From Gammaproteobacteria bacterium (lineage in GTDB: Bacteria; Pseudomonadota; Gammaproteobacteria; Nitrosococcales; Methylophagaceae), in assembly GCA_014859375.1 (NCBI GenBank), contig JACUUH010000012.1:1-50664 (forward strand): DNA of 50,664 nt. Direction: 5' to 3'. Shown here one piece after another: positions 36,121-46,325 of this stretch. Both the position numbers and the translations under genes were made by a program. A model generated the notes under the pieces. It did not search any database, was not told the DNA's origin, and saw only the letters and a program-made list of their open reading frames with translations. Within the stretch, counting starts at the first letter, position 1; each line of letters starts with the position of its first letter.

Positions 36121-38406
36121 CTATTGTGTCAGGGTTTTACGCAGGCTATGGCTGGCTGAAACAAGCGCCTTTAAAGCCGGCGTAACTTCGTCCCATCCCC
36201 GCGTTTTTAATCCACAATCTGGGTTTAACCATAACTTTTCGATATCAATGCGCTCAGCTGCCAGGGTCATTAGAGACACAATTTGCTCGACGCTTGGAAT
36301 ATTAGGCGAATGAATGTCATATACGCCAGGACCAATATCATTGGGATAATTAAACTCATTAAATACATCTAGTAGCTCCATATCTGAGCGTGATGTTTCA
36401 ATAGTGATGACATCAGCATCCATGTTAGCGATGGCATCAATAATATCGTTAAACTCGGAATAGCACATATGGGTGTGAATTTGTGTGCTATCCGACACGC
36501 CATTAGCACTTATCTTAAAGCTGGTGACCGCCCAGTCGAGATACTGTTGCCATTGTGATTGACGCAAAGGTAAACCTTCACGCAACGCGGCTTCATCGAT
36601 TTGTATGATTGATATACCCGCCTGCTCCAGATCAAGCACTTCATCACGTATTGCCAGGGCAAGCTGTAAACAGGTTTGTGACCGTGGTTGATCATCACGA
36701 ACAAACGACCAGTTCAACATGGTGACAGGTCCAGTCAACATGCCTTTAACGGGCTTTTTGCTGAGTGACTGGGCATAACAAGCCCATGCTACCGTCATCG
36801 GGTTTGGACGTGAAATATCACCATAAATGATGGGTGGTTTGACACAACGCGATCCATAAGACTGAACCCAGCCAAACTCAGTAAAAGCATAACCATCGAG
36901 TTGTTGACCAAAATATTCCACCATATCATTGCGTTCAGCTTCACCATGTACCAGCACGTCCAAACCAATTTCTTCCTGAATATCAATCGTGTGTTTGATT
37001 TCTGATTTGATGAATTGTTCATAGTCTGAATGATTAAGCTGACCATTTTTATAGTGTTTCCTCGCCTGACGAATTGCATTGGTTTGAGGAAACGATCCTA
37101 TGGTTGTGGTCGGAAACAGTGGTAGTTTAAACCGCTTTTTTTGAGTTAAAGCACGGTGTTTATAGTCACTTTGTCGTTGTGACATGGCATTGCTTATTTC
37201 AGAGCTACGAGTTTTAACAACAGGATTGTGTACCCGATCAGAATGCTGGCGTGAGGCTATGGCGGCAGCATTGTGTTGTAATTGTGATGCTACTGATGAA
37301 CGACCATAATTGAGTGCATGAGCAATCACACTTAATTCTTCAATTTTTTGAACTGCAAATGCCAACCAGGATTTTATTTCCTTATCGAGACAATCTTCAT
37401 TTGTCAGATCAACGGGCACATGGAGTAATGAGCAAGATGGTGCTAACCAAAGCCGGTCTTTTAGGCGTGTAGCGATAGGTTCTAGCCAGTCCAGTGTTGT
37501 GTTGAGGTCAGTTTTCCAAATATTACGGCCATTGATAATGCCTAACGATAAAACTTTAAGTGGCGATAACCAATCAACCACCTTGCTTATTTCGTCAAAA
37601 CCAGTGATAGCATCAATATGCAGACCGTCAACAGGTAATTCACATGCAAGTAATAGATTATCTTTTAATTGACCAAAATACGTTGTTAACAACAGTTTTA
37701 CAGGTGTTTTGTGCAGAGAAAAATAGGCTTGTTTCAGAGCATGTTGCCACGACGGATCGAGTTCTGTGACAAGAATAGGCTCGTCAATTTGTACCCACTC
37801 TACCCCTTCATCAGCTAAACGGATTAAGAGCTGTTCATACACCACAACCAGATCATCAAGTAGACTGAGTTTGTTAGTTTCATCCTTGGTTTTGGCTAGC
37901 CATAAATAGGTGACAGGGCCAACGATAACCGGTTTGACATTATGATTTAATGCCTTGGCTTCACGGACTTGGTTAAGTAAATTGTCAGCATGTAAAGCGA
38001 AGCGAGTCTGATTATCAATTTCTGGCACGATATAGTGATAATTGGTATCAAACCATTTGGTCATTTCGCCAGCAGCACAATGATGTTCGCATGTTGTACT
38101 GTTTTGCTGGGATTGACCACGAGCGATTTGAAACAAGCGATCCAGCGTATTAGCGTCAGGGTTGACCCGACCTGGTTCATTACCAACCAGAATGCTGGTG
38201 TCTAACACATGATCGTAAAAAGAAAAATCCCCAACAGGTTGAAAGTCTAAGTTCCCTTGTAATTGCCAGTGTTGTTCTCGCAGAGATTGGCCAATGTTAA
38301 GCAGTTTTTGTTGTGAAATTTCAGATCGCCAATAGCTTTCCAAGGCAAATTTCAGTTCTCTGTTTTTCCCTATTCGCGGGAAGCCTAAGTTATGCGTTCT
38401 AATCAT
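36121..38406 (-). CDS. metE: Cobalamin-independent methionine synthase
   Basis: Transfers methyl from methyl-tetrahydrofolate polyglutamate to homocysteine without B12; 761 residues, the usual length, with two homologous barrels. The start [20 protein letters not shown] is diagnostic. Zinc ligands are the His and Cys of THMCYSEF and the Cys of [11 protein letters not shown] in the C-terminal barrel. The frame is open to 38457, but ATG 38406 has AAGGA 8-9 bases upstream. It is divergent from metR, its likely regulator. Confidence 0.97.
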   Translation of the reverse strand: MIRTHNLGFPRIGKNRELKFALESYWRSEISQQKLLNIGQSLREQHWQLQGNLDFQPVGDFSFYDHVLDTSILVGNEPGRVNPDANTLDRLFQIARGQSQQNSTTCEHHCAAGEMTKWFDTNYHYIVPEIDNQTRFALHADNLLNQVREAKALNHNVKPVIVGPVTYLWLAKTKDETNKLSLLDDLVVVYEQLLIRLADEGVEWVQIDEPILVTELDPSWQHALKQAYFSLHKTPVKLLLTTYFGQLKDNLLLACELPVDGLHIDAITGFDEISKVVDWLSPLKVLSLGIINGRNIWKTDLNTTLDWLEPIATRLKDRLWLAPSCSLLHVPVDLTNEDCLDKEIKSWLAFAVQKIEELSVIAHALNYGRSSVASQLQHNAAAIASRQHSDRVHNPVVKTRSSEISNAMSQRQSDYKHRALTQKKRFKLPLFPTTTIGSFPQTNAIRQARKHYKNGQLNHSDYEQFIKSEIKHTIDIQEEIGLDVLVHGEAERNDMVEYFGQQLDGYAFTEFGWVQSYGSRCVKPPIIYGDISRPNPMTVAWACYAQSLSKKPVKGMLTGPVTMLNWSFVRDDQPRSQTCLQLALAIRDEVLDLEQAGISIIQIDEAALREGLPLRQSQWQQYLDWAVTSFKISANGVSDSTQIHTHMCYSEFNDIIDAIANMDADVITIETSRSDMELLDVFNEFNYPNDIGPGVYDIHSPNIPSVEQIVSLMTLAAERIDIEKLWLNPDCGLKTRGWDEVTPALKALVSASHSLRKTLTQ

Positions 38407-38503
38407 TGTATTGTCCTTGTACCGATAAAAACCGCTATTGTAGAGAAGGTTATACATGAGTAATAATGATGTTTTTTAGCAAATCTATAAATTTAATTCA
38501 TAT

Positions 38504-39382
38504 ATGATTGAACGCACACATCTTAGAATCATGCTTGCCCTGGCTGAGAACGGTACTTTAACTGCGGCAGCAAATGCCTTGTTTCTGACACAACCAGCGT
38601 TGTCTCATCAAATGCGATACTTAGAGCAAAAGCTGGAAGTCACATTATGGCAGCGCGACGGGAGACAATTACGCCTAACCCAGGCGGGCGAACTGCTATT
38701 ACAAATAGCACGACAGGTATTGCCGGTATTGGAGCAAACAGAAAAAACCTTAAGGGCCTATGGTGAAGGGCGACAAGGCGTTTTACGACTAGGTGTCGAA
38801 TGCCACCCTTGTTATGAGTGGCTAAAAACTATATTGGTAGAATTTTTGGCGGCAATGCCCGATGTTGATGTTGATGTTATTAACAAATTTCAATTTTCAG
38901 GTCTGGAAGGATTATTAAATCATCATGTTGATCTATTGGTGACACCGGATGTGATCAAAAAGACGGGTTTGGTTTATGAGCCTTTGTTCAATTATGAGCT
39001 GGTTTTATTAGTTGCTGAATCGCATGCTTTAGCCGATCAAAAATTCATTGTTGCACACGATTTAATCAGTGAGTTGTTATTAACCTTCCCAGTTGCGCAT
39101 GAGCGACTGGACGTGTTCACACAGTTTTTATTACCGGCAGGAGTGACTCCGAAAACCAAGATAATTGAATCACTCGATATTATGGTGCAGATGGTGAGTT
39201 TAAATCGTGGTTTGACGGTGTTGCCAAATTGGTTAGCAGATGAATATTGCAGCACATTACCCGTTGCAAGTGTTCAGCTTGGCAAGCAAGGCCTTAGCAA
39301 AACCTTATTTGCGGCAATGCGTCAAACCGATGTCACTATTGACTATATAAAAACATTTGTGGCTATGGCTAAGCAGCGTTAA
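38504..39382 (+). CDS. metR: LysR regulator MetR
   Basis: 292 residues. The helix-turn-helix segment reads LALAENGTLTAAANALFLTQPALSHQM, and LRLGVECHPCYEWL is close to the homocysteine-sensing region of E. coli MetR (IECHSC). It activates metE and metF with homocysteine as coeffector. It is divergent from metE over a 97-bp gap; I could not see a clean TGAA-N5-TTCA operator there. A separate ancestor is unlikely given this context. Confidence 0.92.
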   Translation: MIERTHLRIMLALAENGTLTAAANALFLTQPALSHQMRYLEQKLEVTLWQRDGRQLRLTQAGELLLQIARQVLPVLEQTEKTLRAYGEGRQGVLRLGVECHPCYEWLKTILVEFLAAMPDVDVDVINKFQFSGLEGLLNHHVDLLVTPDVIKKTGLVYEPLFNYELVLLVAESHALADQKFIVAHDLISELLLTFPVAHERLDVFTQFLLPAGVTPKTKIIESLDIMVQMVSLNRGLTVLPNWLADEYCSTLPVASVQLGKQGLSKTLFAAMRQTDVTIDYIKTFVAMAKQR

Positions 39383-39424
39383 TTAATCTCGGTTTTGGAT
39401 GGTTATGCTTATTGATAACCGGGG

Positions 39425-40234
39425 TTAGTTATCATCCTTAAATGGCTCGAGATCAAGCGGTGGCAAGTCATCAATATCAGCCGGATCACTTTGTATCATT
39501 TTTGTAGGCTGGGCTGTAGTCTTGTTATCTAGCAAGTCTATGTTTTCGGTCATCGGTTTTTGTGGTGGCTCGAATGCCAAGATTTCAATCTCTTTAGTTA
39601 CTGAGACGACTGGCTCTTGTGCTGATAGTTCGAAATCAAACGAATCATTTTGATCAAGCTCAAATTTGGCGATACCCACATCAGCGTCAACACTATGGCT
39701 GCTGAGCGAGACAATGGTTGGTTTAACCTGTTCAGGTGTTATCGCTGTTGCTGAGAGTGTTGTTTCCGCTAGGCGGCTGGTCATGGATGTGTTTTGTATG
39801 CTATCAACAACTGAATTTAGAGAATGATCTGATGCCTTGCAATCTGTAATGGCTTGCTTCATTTCCAGTAATAATGCCGGCAGGAATTTGGTTTGAACCA
39901 GAGGATAGTCTTTTGTGACTTCGGGATCTAAATACAGAGATAAATGCGTGAGCTTTTTAATACTATCACGCCAATCGGCGCTATCAAGCCCATACTCACT
40001 TGCACACTGAGCCAGAACAGGTTTCCAATACCTTGTTATCAAGGTAATTGCTGGTGCGGGAAGGCCTTTTCGAGTCACATTAGCAATAATTGCATCAATA
40101 TGACGTTCGGTCTCATTATCAATCGCCCCCAGGTTTTTACTAGCAATAGTTTCGGATGTTACTGGTTGAGAGTTTGATGATGTTGACCTTTCATCATCTA
40201 AGCTAAACTCTATTAAATATGAATCATCTGCCAT
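39425..40234 (-). CDS. Acidic hypothetical protein, DUF1631-like segment
   Basis: 269 residues, strongly acidic, without signal peptide or membrane helix. Residues about 50-130 (IDAIIANVTRKGLP, ITLITRYWKPVLAQCASEYG, LDSADWRDSIKKLTHLSLYLDP and FLPALLLEMKQAI as separate blocks) recall the C-terminal part of DUF1631 proteins. The rest is low-complexity and ends in DLPPLDLEPFKDDN. It may be a truncated or rearranged relative that serves as an adaptor. It is on the same strand as, and 239 bp beyond, the two response regulators; function unknown. Confidence 0.6.
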   Translation of the reverse strand: MADDSYLIEFSLDDERSTSSNSQPVTSETIASKNLGAIDNETERHIDAIIANVTRKGLPAPAITLITRYWKPVLAQCASEYGLDSADWRDSIKKLTHLSLYLDPEVTKDYPLVQTKFLPALLLEMKQAITDCKASDHSLNSVVDSIQNTSMTSRLAETTLSATAITPEQVKPTIVSLSSHSVDADVGIAKFELDQNDSFDFELSAQEPVVSVTKEIEILAFEPPQKPMTENIDLLDNKTTAQPTKMIQSDPADIDDLPPLDLEPFKDDN

Positions 40235-40473
40235 AACACTTTATCTACTTTTATCAATAACTATAATTTAACTCAATAAAACTGAGTTGATTATTATTCA
40301 GTACCCTGGTTCACCGTTCGGATAAGCACCAGCATGGCCCTGATACAAATCATGGGCAACTATACCCAGTAGTAGTTTTAAGTCTTGCTGATTAACGATA
40401 GTTGCATAATTTATCGACTACGGGTATAAACCGAAAAATGCCGTGAACTATCAGTTATGCCAGTGTATCGATG

Positions 40474-41625
40474 TTAGTGACAATCAATACTTAGTAATGA
40501 AATATCATCTTGACCTTGATCTTGTTGAATATGTGTCAACACAGACTGTTTTATTTGTTCAAAACGCTGTTTCGGCGCAGTATTTTTTAATATATCAAGC
40601 AACACTTGTTCACCAAATAATTCTCCATTTGGATTAGCAGCTTCTGTTATACCATCGGTAAATGCAAACAGCTCAATAGGTTCTTGCCATTGCCATAGTT
40701 CTGTTTCTGAATCAAATTGTTCGGGCGCTAAAATGCCTATGGCCAGATTAGACGACTTAAATGTCTTGACGATGTCACCTTCAGCATTGACTGCAAGGCT
40801 ATCAGGCAGTCCTCCACACCAGCTTTCGATCGTGCGATGAGAGAAATTGATTAGAAAGATATTTACCGCAACAAAGCGATCGGGCGGCAATAGTGATTTA
40901 GCGCTAGTATTCATTTCGGTAATGATGCCCGACAAGCTATACCTCTTTTTAGCCATAGCATGAAATACTTTAGCAATGATGAATGTGGGCAAGAATGCAC
41001 TTAAACCATGTCCGGTTGAGTCTGCCAACATGACAAAGAGTTTGTCTTTATCAACCAGTTTGGCGGTAATCAAATCACCACTGAAATGTAGGTTTGGCAA
41101 TAACCAATACTCAATAGTGGAATGTTGTAGATCGCCGTCGTTTAGCATTATATCAGCCAAATCTTTGGCGTGTGTTTGTTCTAACTCCAGCTCTTGATTT
41201 GCTGCTTTTAATTTCAAGGTGTTTTGGCGGTTGAGATATTGCAAGTCCACCAAGCGTTGCATGGCATTGATTTTAGCGCGCAGAATATCAAGATAGAACG
41301 GTTTGGCAAGATAGTCATCAGCGCCAGCCTCTATCCCGCGAATAATATCCTCATCTTGATCTGAGGCGCTGAGTATCAAAATGGGTACCCAATAGTCACA
41401 CGTTTGTTTGCGGATTTCTCGAATGGCATCAAGCCCGTTCATAATCGGCATATTGATATCACAGAGCAAAATATCGGGATGATGTTGTGAATATAATTCA
41501 ACAGCCTGTTGACCATTTTCTGCAAGTAAAGGTTGATGCCCAAGCCTGGTGATTGTTTTTGTTAACAATACTTGGGTTGCTAGCGTATCTTCTGCAATAA
41601 GAATAGTGAGTGAGCGATTAGTCAT
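40474..41625 (-). CDS. Response regulator with PP2C (SpoIIE) phosphatase domain
   Basis: 383 residues. An N-terminal receiver (about 8-125) has D54-D/E phosphoacceptor context in LLCDINMPIMNG and K at AKPF. A short coiled coil (about 130-165) leads to a PP2C-type SpoIIE domain with FSGDLITAK, LADSTGHGLSA and AFTDGITEAAN as metal motifs. Such proteins dephosphorylate anti-sigma antagonists or similar partners on phosphorylation by a kinase. It has no anti-sigma or STAS domain, and no kinase is nearby. It overlaps the HD-GYP gene by 8 bp. Confidence 0.9.
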   Translation of the reverse strand: MTNRSLTILIAEDTLATQVLLTKTITRLGHQPLLAENGQQAVELYSQHHPDILLCDINMPIMNGLDAIREIRKQTCDYWVPILILSASDQDEDIIRGIEAGADDYLAKPFYLDILRAKINAMQRLVDLQYLNRQNTLKLKAANQELELEQTHAKDLADIMLNDGDLQHSTIEYWLLPNLHFSGDLITAKLVDKDKLFVMLADSTGHGLSAFLPTFIIAKVFHAMAKKRYSLSGIITEMNTSAKSLLPPDRFVAVNIFLINFSHRTIESWCGGLPDSLAVNAEGDIVKTFKSSNLAIGILAPEQFDSETELWQWQEPIELFAFTDGITEAANPNGELFGEQVLLDILKNTAPKQRFEQIKQSVLTHIQQDQGQDDISLLSIDCH

Positions 41626-42712
41626 TAGTTATTGTTTCATCTAGAATGTCTGTGTCTAAGTGATGGGCACGGAAGGCAAGGACATCATCAAGAACAGACT
41701 CGAATAGTGTCACTAAATTTGGATCGAAATGTCGCCCTTTCTCCTCTCTTAGTACAGTCAAGGCTTTTTCAATCGGCCAAGCTGGTTTATAAGGTCGGGC
41801 TGAGGTCAAAGCATCAAAGACATCACAAATAGCACAGATACGTCCTTCGATTGGAATTTCTTCACCTTTTATGTTATTCGGATAGCCACTGCCGTCCCAT
41901 TTTTCATGGTGAGTCATTGCAACAGCGCGTGCTTTTATTAATAGCGGGTGATCACTGCCGCTGAGCAAATCAGCGCCAATATCAACATGAGTTTTCATTA
42001 TTTCCCATTCGTCAGGATCCAGCTTTCCTTGCTTAAGCAAAATATTATCGGGAATACCGATTTTGCCAATATCGTGCATCGATGAAGCCAGGCAAATTAA
42101 CTCGGCTTCATCATCAGCAATGCCAGCAGCCTTTGCAAGTATTTTGGAATAATTACTCATGCGCAAAATGTGGTTGCCAGTCTCATTATCTTTGTACTCA
42201 GCGGCACGACCTAGACGCTCGATAATTTCAATGCGGCTACGCTCTAATTCTGCGGTACGTTCTTTAACTTTTTGTTCGAGAATCTGATTTTGCTGGCGCA
42301 CTTGTTTATGTAACAACCGCACTTCCAACATATTACCAATACGTTGCAATACTTCAAGTTGATCAAAAGGTTTAGTTAGGAAATCTTTTGCACCACTATC
42401 AAGGGCCCTTGCGCGTGTTTCTGAGGTTAATTCAGCCGTTAAAACCAGTACTGGTAGATAATCATCACTGATTTCGGCTTTCAGTTGTTCCATAACCTCG
42501 AAACCATCGAGGTGTGGCATGCGAATATCAAGCAAGACTAAGTCAATGTCATGTTCAAGGTAGATGGGTTTAGCTTGGCGCGAGTCTGTGGTGCTGAATA
42601 CGTTGCTATAACCAGCGCGACTCAGAATCATTTCTAAAAGCTTCACATTCGGGATTTGATCATCAACAATGAGAATGTTCGCGGACTGGCTATCAGTTTT
42701 TAATGATGTCAT
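41618..42712 (-). CDS. Response regulator with HD-GYP phosphodiesterase domain
   Basis: 364 residues, RpfG-like. A receiver (about 12-130; LLDIRMPHLDG carries the phosphoacceptor Asp) and a coiled coil link to an HD-GYP domain with MHDIGKIGIPD and HHEKWDGSGYPNN as metal and GYP signatures. HD-GYP proteins hydrolyse cyclic di-GMP. The paired gene downstream overlaps by 8 bp. The two receivers probably respond to the same unknown sensor; no kinase is in view. Confidence 0.93.
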   Translation of the reverse strand: MTSLKTDSQSANILIVDDQIPNVKLLEMILSRAGYSNVFSTTDSRQAKPIYLEHDIDLVLLDIRMPHLDGFEVMEQLKAEISDDYLPVLVLTAELTSETRARALDSGAKDFLTKPFDQLEVLQRIGNMLEVRLLHKQVRQQNQILEQKVKERTAELERSRIEIIERLGRAAEYKDNETGNHILRMSNYSKILAKAAGIADDEAELICLASSMHDIGKIGIPDNILLKQGKLDPDEWEIMKTHVDIGADLLSGSDHPLLIKARAVAMTHHEKWDGSGYPNNIKGEEIPIEGRICAICDVFDALTSARPYKPAWPIEKALTVLREEKGRHFDPNLVTLFESVLDDVLAFRAHHLDTDILDETITND

Positions 42713-42990
42713 AAGGCTAAAATCTTCAGAGGTTTACCGCGATTCTACCTATAAACATAGGGTAATAGCTAGTCGATAGCGCTTTTTTATTATTAAACCG
42801 AAGTTTTATAAATAAAGGTAACGACCACACTGAATAAGTGTGCAATTAAATAACCGACCAATTATCAGTGAATAATCGCTACCATGGCTATTAAGTTGAA
42901 GCGATGTGCCGAATAAAAATGAATGGTTTTATAGCGATTTATTAACGACTTGGTTAGGGTTATTGTTTTGTTTGTGAGTTTTAATATCTA

Positions 42991-44244
42991 ATGAAGCCAT
43001 CTTCATCATCATTTGATGTCATTATTTTAGGGGCGGGAGCCTCTGGATTAATGTGTGCAATGACTGCTGCTCAGCGAGGAAAACGGGTTTTAGTAATTGA
43101 AAAAGCCAATAAAGTTGGCAAAAAAATTCTAATGTCGGGTGGTGGACGCTGTAATTTCACTAATTATGTTGTTGATGCGAGTAATTATATTTGTCAGAAT
43201 CCACATTTTTGCAAAGCTGCATTAAAACGTTATACACAATGGGACTTTATCGCCTTGGTCGAGCGATATGATATTGAGTATGAACAACGCAGCCACGGCC
43301 AGTTGTTTTGTAAGCACTCTGCAAAAGAAATACTGGAGATGTTATTGACTGAATGTGATTTGGCTGGCGTCGAAATAAAAACACATTGTGCCATCACTGG
43401 CATTGAGCAGATTGAGCTCAATCGACATTCTGATAAGGATCAGCATGATGATGGTCGAAGTCGTTACCAGATCGACTTACATCAAGGTCACACACCACTT
43501 AAATATGACTGTCATTCCTTAGTCGTGGCAACAGGTGCTTTATCTATCCCATCACTTGGTGGTAGTGGTATCGGTTATGACATCGCTAAACAATTTTCGC
43601 TACCTCTAGTACCCCGTCAAGCCGGTTTAGTACCCTTTATGTTTAGCGATAACGTTAAATTGTTATGTCAACGATTATCGGGCTTGGCCCTAGAAGTTCA
43701 AGTGAGTTGCAATAGCCATATTTTTACTGAAAATATGCTGTTTACCCACCGGGGTATCAGTGGGCCAGCTATTTTACAAATATCCAATTATTGGAAGCCC
43801 GGTGATGACATTACACTTGATTTGCTGCCCAATTTTGATGTTGCTTCATGGTTAATTCAATCCAAACATCGCCACCCTAAGAGCCAGCTGAAAACACGAT
43901 TAAACCTGAAATTAGCAAAAGCCTTGGTCAATGAGTTGCAGGCTTTGTGGTGGCAAGATAATGCTGATACCCCTCTGGCTGAGTTTAGCGATAAACAGCT
44001 AATTGCCATTGGAAACAACATTAATAATTGGCGACTCAAGCCGTCGGCAACAGAAGGCTATCGCACAGCAGAAGTGACCTTGGGTGGTGTTGATACCAAT
44101 GCTGTCAGCTCAAAAACCATGGAAGCAAAACAGCAGCCTGGCTTGTATTTTATTGGTGAAGTATTAGATGTCACTGGACATCTGGGCGGCTTCAATTTTC
44201 AATGGGCGTGGTCATCTGGTTTTAGTGCAGGATCATTTGTCTAA
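42991..44244 (+). CDS. HI0933/YhiN-family flavoprotein
   Basis: 417 residues. FAD motif DVIILGAGASGLMCAMTAAQRG at the N-terminus and SGGGRCNFTN, the family signature, lie near residue 50; the C-terminal GEVLDVTGHLGGFNFQWAWSSGF closes the FAD site. The family is widespread and has no settled reaction. It precedes another FAD enzyme by 65 bp on the same strand. The 278-bp gap upstream of it holds no ORF I can support. Confidence 0.88.
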   Translation: MKPSSSSFDVIILGAGASGLMCAMTAAQRGKRVLVIEKANKVGKKILMSGGGRCNFTNYVVDASNYICQNPHFCKAALKRYTQWDFIALVERYDIEYEQRSHGQLFCKHSAKEILEMLLTECDLAGVEIKTHCAITGIEQIELNRHSDKDQHDDGRSRYQIDLHQGHTPLKYDCHSLVVATGALSIPSLGGSGIGYDIAKQFSLPLVPRQAGLVPFMFSDNVKLLCQRLSGLALEVQVSCNSHIFTENMLFTHRGISGPAILQISNYWKPGDDITLDLLPNFDVASWLIQSKHRHPKSQLKTRLNLKLAKALVNELQALWWQDNADTPLAEFSDKQLIAIGNNINNWRLKPSATEGYRTAEVTLGGVDTNAVSSKTMEAKQQPGLYFIGEVLDVTGHLGGFNFQWAWSSGFSAGSFV

Positions 44245-44309
44245 GGCTTAGTCAGTCAACATGATAAAATTCGGCATATTCACTTCTATATTAGTACTCA
44301 CCGATTTTT

Positions 44310-45947
44310 ATGCTGCGATTAACTGAAATTAAATTACCTCTTGATCATTCTGACGACGATCTTCGTCAGGCTATTTTGTCGAAATTAGACCTTAACCCAG
44401 ATGAGTTGCTGGATTATTCTATTTTCAAACGTAGTTATGATGCGCGTAAAAAATCAGCAATAGTGATGATCTATCATTTAGATATCACGCTATCTGAACA
44501 GACAGAGCGCCGTGTTTTAGATGCTTTTGCAAAAGCATCTTTTGTGATGCCAAGCCCTGATACGTCTTATCAGTTTGTTGCGACGGCACCCGATGACTTT
44601 CCGTTAGCGCATCAACAACGACCAATCATTGTTGGGTTTGGACCTGCGGGGATCTTGGCTGCACTTGTTCTTGCTCAAATGGGGTTGAAGCCCATCGTAT
44701 TAGAGCGAGGGCAACAAGTAAAACAACGCACTAAACAAACATGGGAACTATGGCGACAAGGTAAACTGAATACCGAATCAAATGTGCAATATGGTGAAGG
44801 TGGTGCCGGCACATTTTCAGATGGAAAACTGTACAGCCAAGTAAAAGATAAACGCCATTTAAGTCGTAAAGTGTTGATGGAGTTTGTCAAAGCAGGCGCA
44901 CCGGAAGAAATTCTGTTTGTAAGTAAACCACATATCGGTACCTTCAAACTAGTCAAAATGGTTGAAAATATGCGCGCTGAAATCATACGATTAGGTGGTG
45001 AGATTCGTTTTGAACACAAGGTTGAGAAGGTGCATCGTGACGTTGATGCTGATGGTGTTGCTTGTATTTCCCGACTAAGCTTGAGTAATGGTGAAACCAT
45101 TCAGGCAAATCATGTTGTTTTAGCGATTGGCCATAGTGCTCGAGATACATTTGAAATGTTATTGGATCAAGGTGTTTATATCGAGCCAAAACCTTTTTCA
45201 ATTGGATTTAGAATCGAGCACCCACAATCTGTGATTGATAAAGCACGGTTTGGTGATAATGCGGGCAATCCGATTTTGGGTGCGGCGGATTACAAACTGG
45301 TACATCATTGCAAAAACGGTCGCAGTGTTTATAGCTTTTGCATGTGTCCCGGAGGAACTGTTGTAGCAGCAGCATCAGAACAAGGCGGAGTGGTTACTAA
45401 TGGTATGTCGCAATATTCACGTAATGAACGCAATGCCAATGCAGCGATTGTTGTTGGTATTGAGCCAGAAAAAGACTATCCGGGCCACCCTCTAGCGGGA
45501 ATTGATTTACAGCGCAAGCTAGAACAATTGGCGTATAAATTGGGTGGAGGTGATTATCATGCCCCTGCCCAACTGGTTGGTGATTATCTCAAAAACAAGC
45601 CTTCTAAAGCACTTGGTGATGTTATTCCCTCATATCAACCGGGAGTGAACTTAGGCGATTTAAGTAAGGCTTTGCCACCCTTTGCCAATGAGGCTATTCG
45701 AGAAGCGATTCCAGAATTCGATAAAAAAATTAAAGGCTTTGCAATGCAAGATGCTGTTTTAACCGGGGTAGAGACCCGCACCTCATCACCGATCTGTATC
45801 AAACGTGATAAAGACTTTCAAAGTATTAATACCAAAGGACTTTATCCAACAGGTGAAGGTGCAGGTTATGCTGGTGGTATTTTATCTGCTGCTATTGATG
45901 GAATTAAGGTTGCGGAAGCGGTGGCATTATCACTATTGACAGAGTAG
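44310..45947 (+). CDS. FAD-dependent oxidoreductase, COG2509 family
   Basis: 545 residues. About 90 N-terminal residues form a small alpha/beta domain (LTEIKLPLDHSDDDLRQAI), then FAD is bound by IIVGFGPAGILAALVLAQMG. ESNVQYGEGGAGTFSDGKLYS and FCMCPGGTVVAAASEQGGVVTNGMS are family markers, as is PTGEGAGYAGGI near the end. This group is called an uncharacterized FAD-dependent dehydrogenase; the substrate is unknown. It follows the HI0933 gene and may be co-transcribed with it. Confidence 0.88.
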   Translation: MLRLTEIKLPLDHSDDDLRQAILSKLDLNPDELLDYSIFKRSYDARKKSAIVMIYHLDITLSEQTERRVLDAFAKASFVMPSPDTSYQFVATAPDDFPLAHQQRPIIVGFGPAGILAALVLAQMGLKPIVLERGQQVKQRTKQTWELWRQGKLNTESNVQYGEGGAGTFSDGKLYSQVKDKRHLSRKVLMEFVKAGAPEEILFVSKPHIGTFKLVKMVENMRAEIIRLGGEIRFEHKVEKVHRDVDADGVACISRLSLSNGETIQANHVVLAIGHSARDTFEMLLDQGVYIEPKPFSIGFRIEHPQSVIDKARFGDNAGNPILGAADYKLVHHCKNGRSVYSFCMCPGGTVVAAASEQGGVVTNGMSQYSRNERNANAAIVVGIEPEKDYPGHPLAGIDLQRKLEQLAYKLGGGDYHAPAQLVGDYLKNKPSKALGDVIPSYQPGVNLGDLSKALPPFANEAIREAIPEFDKKIKGFAMQDAVLTGVETRTSSPICIKRDKDFQSINTKGLYPTGEGAGYAGGILSAAIDGIKVAEAVALSLLTE

Positions 45948-45990
45948 CTTATTAGTCTTTGTTGAAATACCGAGATAAAAAATTGATTAA

Positions 45991-46104
45991 ATGAGCAACT
46001 CGAGGCGACAGCTGGAACAAGGTCAAACCTATTATTTTTGTACCTGTGGCCGTTCTGCTAATCAGCCTTTTTGTGATGGCGCTCATACTGCGTTAAGCAC
46101 GTAG
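45991..46104 (+). CDS. Minimal CDGSH iron-sulfur protein
   Basis: A 37-codon ORF that begins at ATG just after an in-frame TAA. Residues 15-34 contain C-T-C-x2-S-x3-P-F-C-D-G-A-H, the CDGSH pattern whose three Cys and one His bind a [2Fe-2S] cluster; upstream residues LEQGQTYYF fit the normal start of the domain. Most bacterial CDGSH proteins are longer and often have two such domains, so this may be a single-domain form or a decayed copy. The ribosome site is poor. It lies 43 bp after the FAD gene; electron transfer between them is speculation. Confidence 0.55.
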   Translation: MSNSRRQLEQGQTYYFCTCGRSANQPFCDGAHTALST

Positions 46105-46325
46105 TTTAACCATACCGTCGCTGCCAAAATAGCAAATAAAGCATTGCTGATGTGAGTATAGCTATAAGTATATCTTATGGTTATATTAAGAATATCTGAT
46201 TTTTATTTATGATTAAAATAGGCTTACACTGATAGTCACTCGAATTTAAACCGTACTACTCTGTTTACAGCACATTAGGGCAACAAGATGCAAACAGGCG
46301 TAATTATAAACGAAAAGGTGACGTG

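Noticed and set aside
36074-36313. 79-residue plus-strand ORF over the metE 3' end
   Set aside because: It is mostly antisense to metE, begins inside the terminator hairpin, and resembles no known protein.
40235-40473. Intergenic region considered as a cyclic di-GMP riboswitch because of the nearby HD-GYP gene
   Set aside because: The conserved GEMM core is absent, and only a weak AACTCA/TGAGTT hairpin is seen.
40443-40637. 64-residue plus-strand ORF
   Set aside because: It is antisense to the end of the PP2C regulator and has no recognisable motif.
42713-42990. Gap before the HI0933 gene checked for small RNA, tRNA or ORF
   Set aside because: No cloverleaf, terminator or ORF with a ribosome site was found.
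44675-45100. 141-residue minus-strand ORF
   Set aside because: It is antisense to the well-supported FAD oxidoreductase and has no ribosome site or family pattern.
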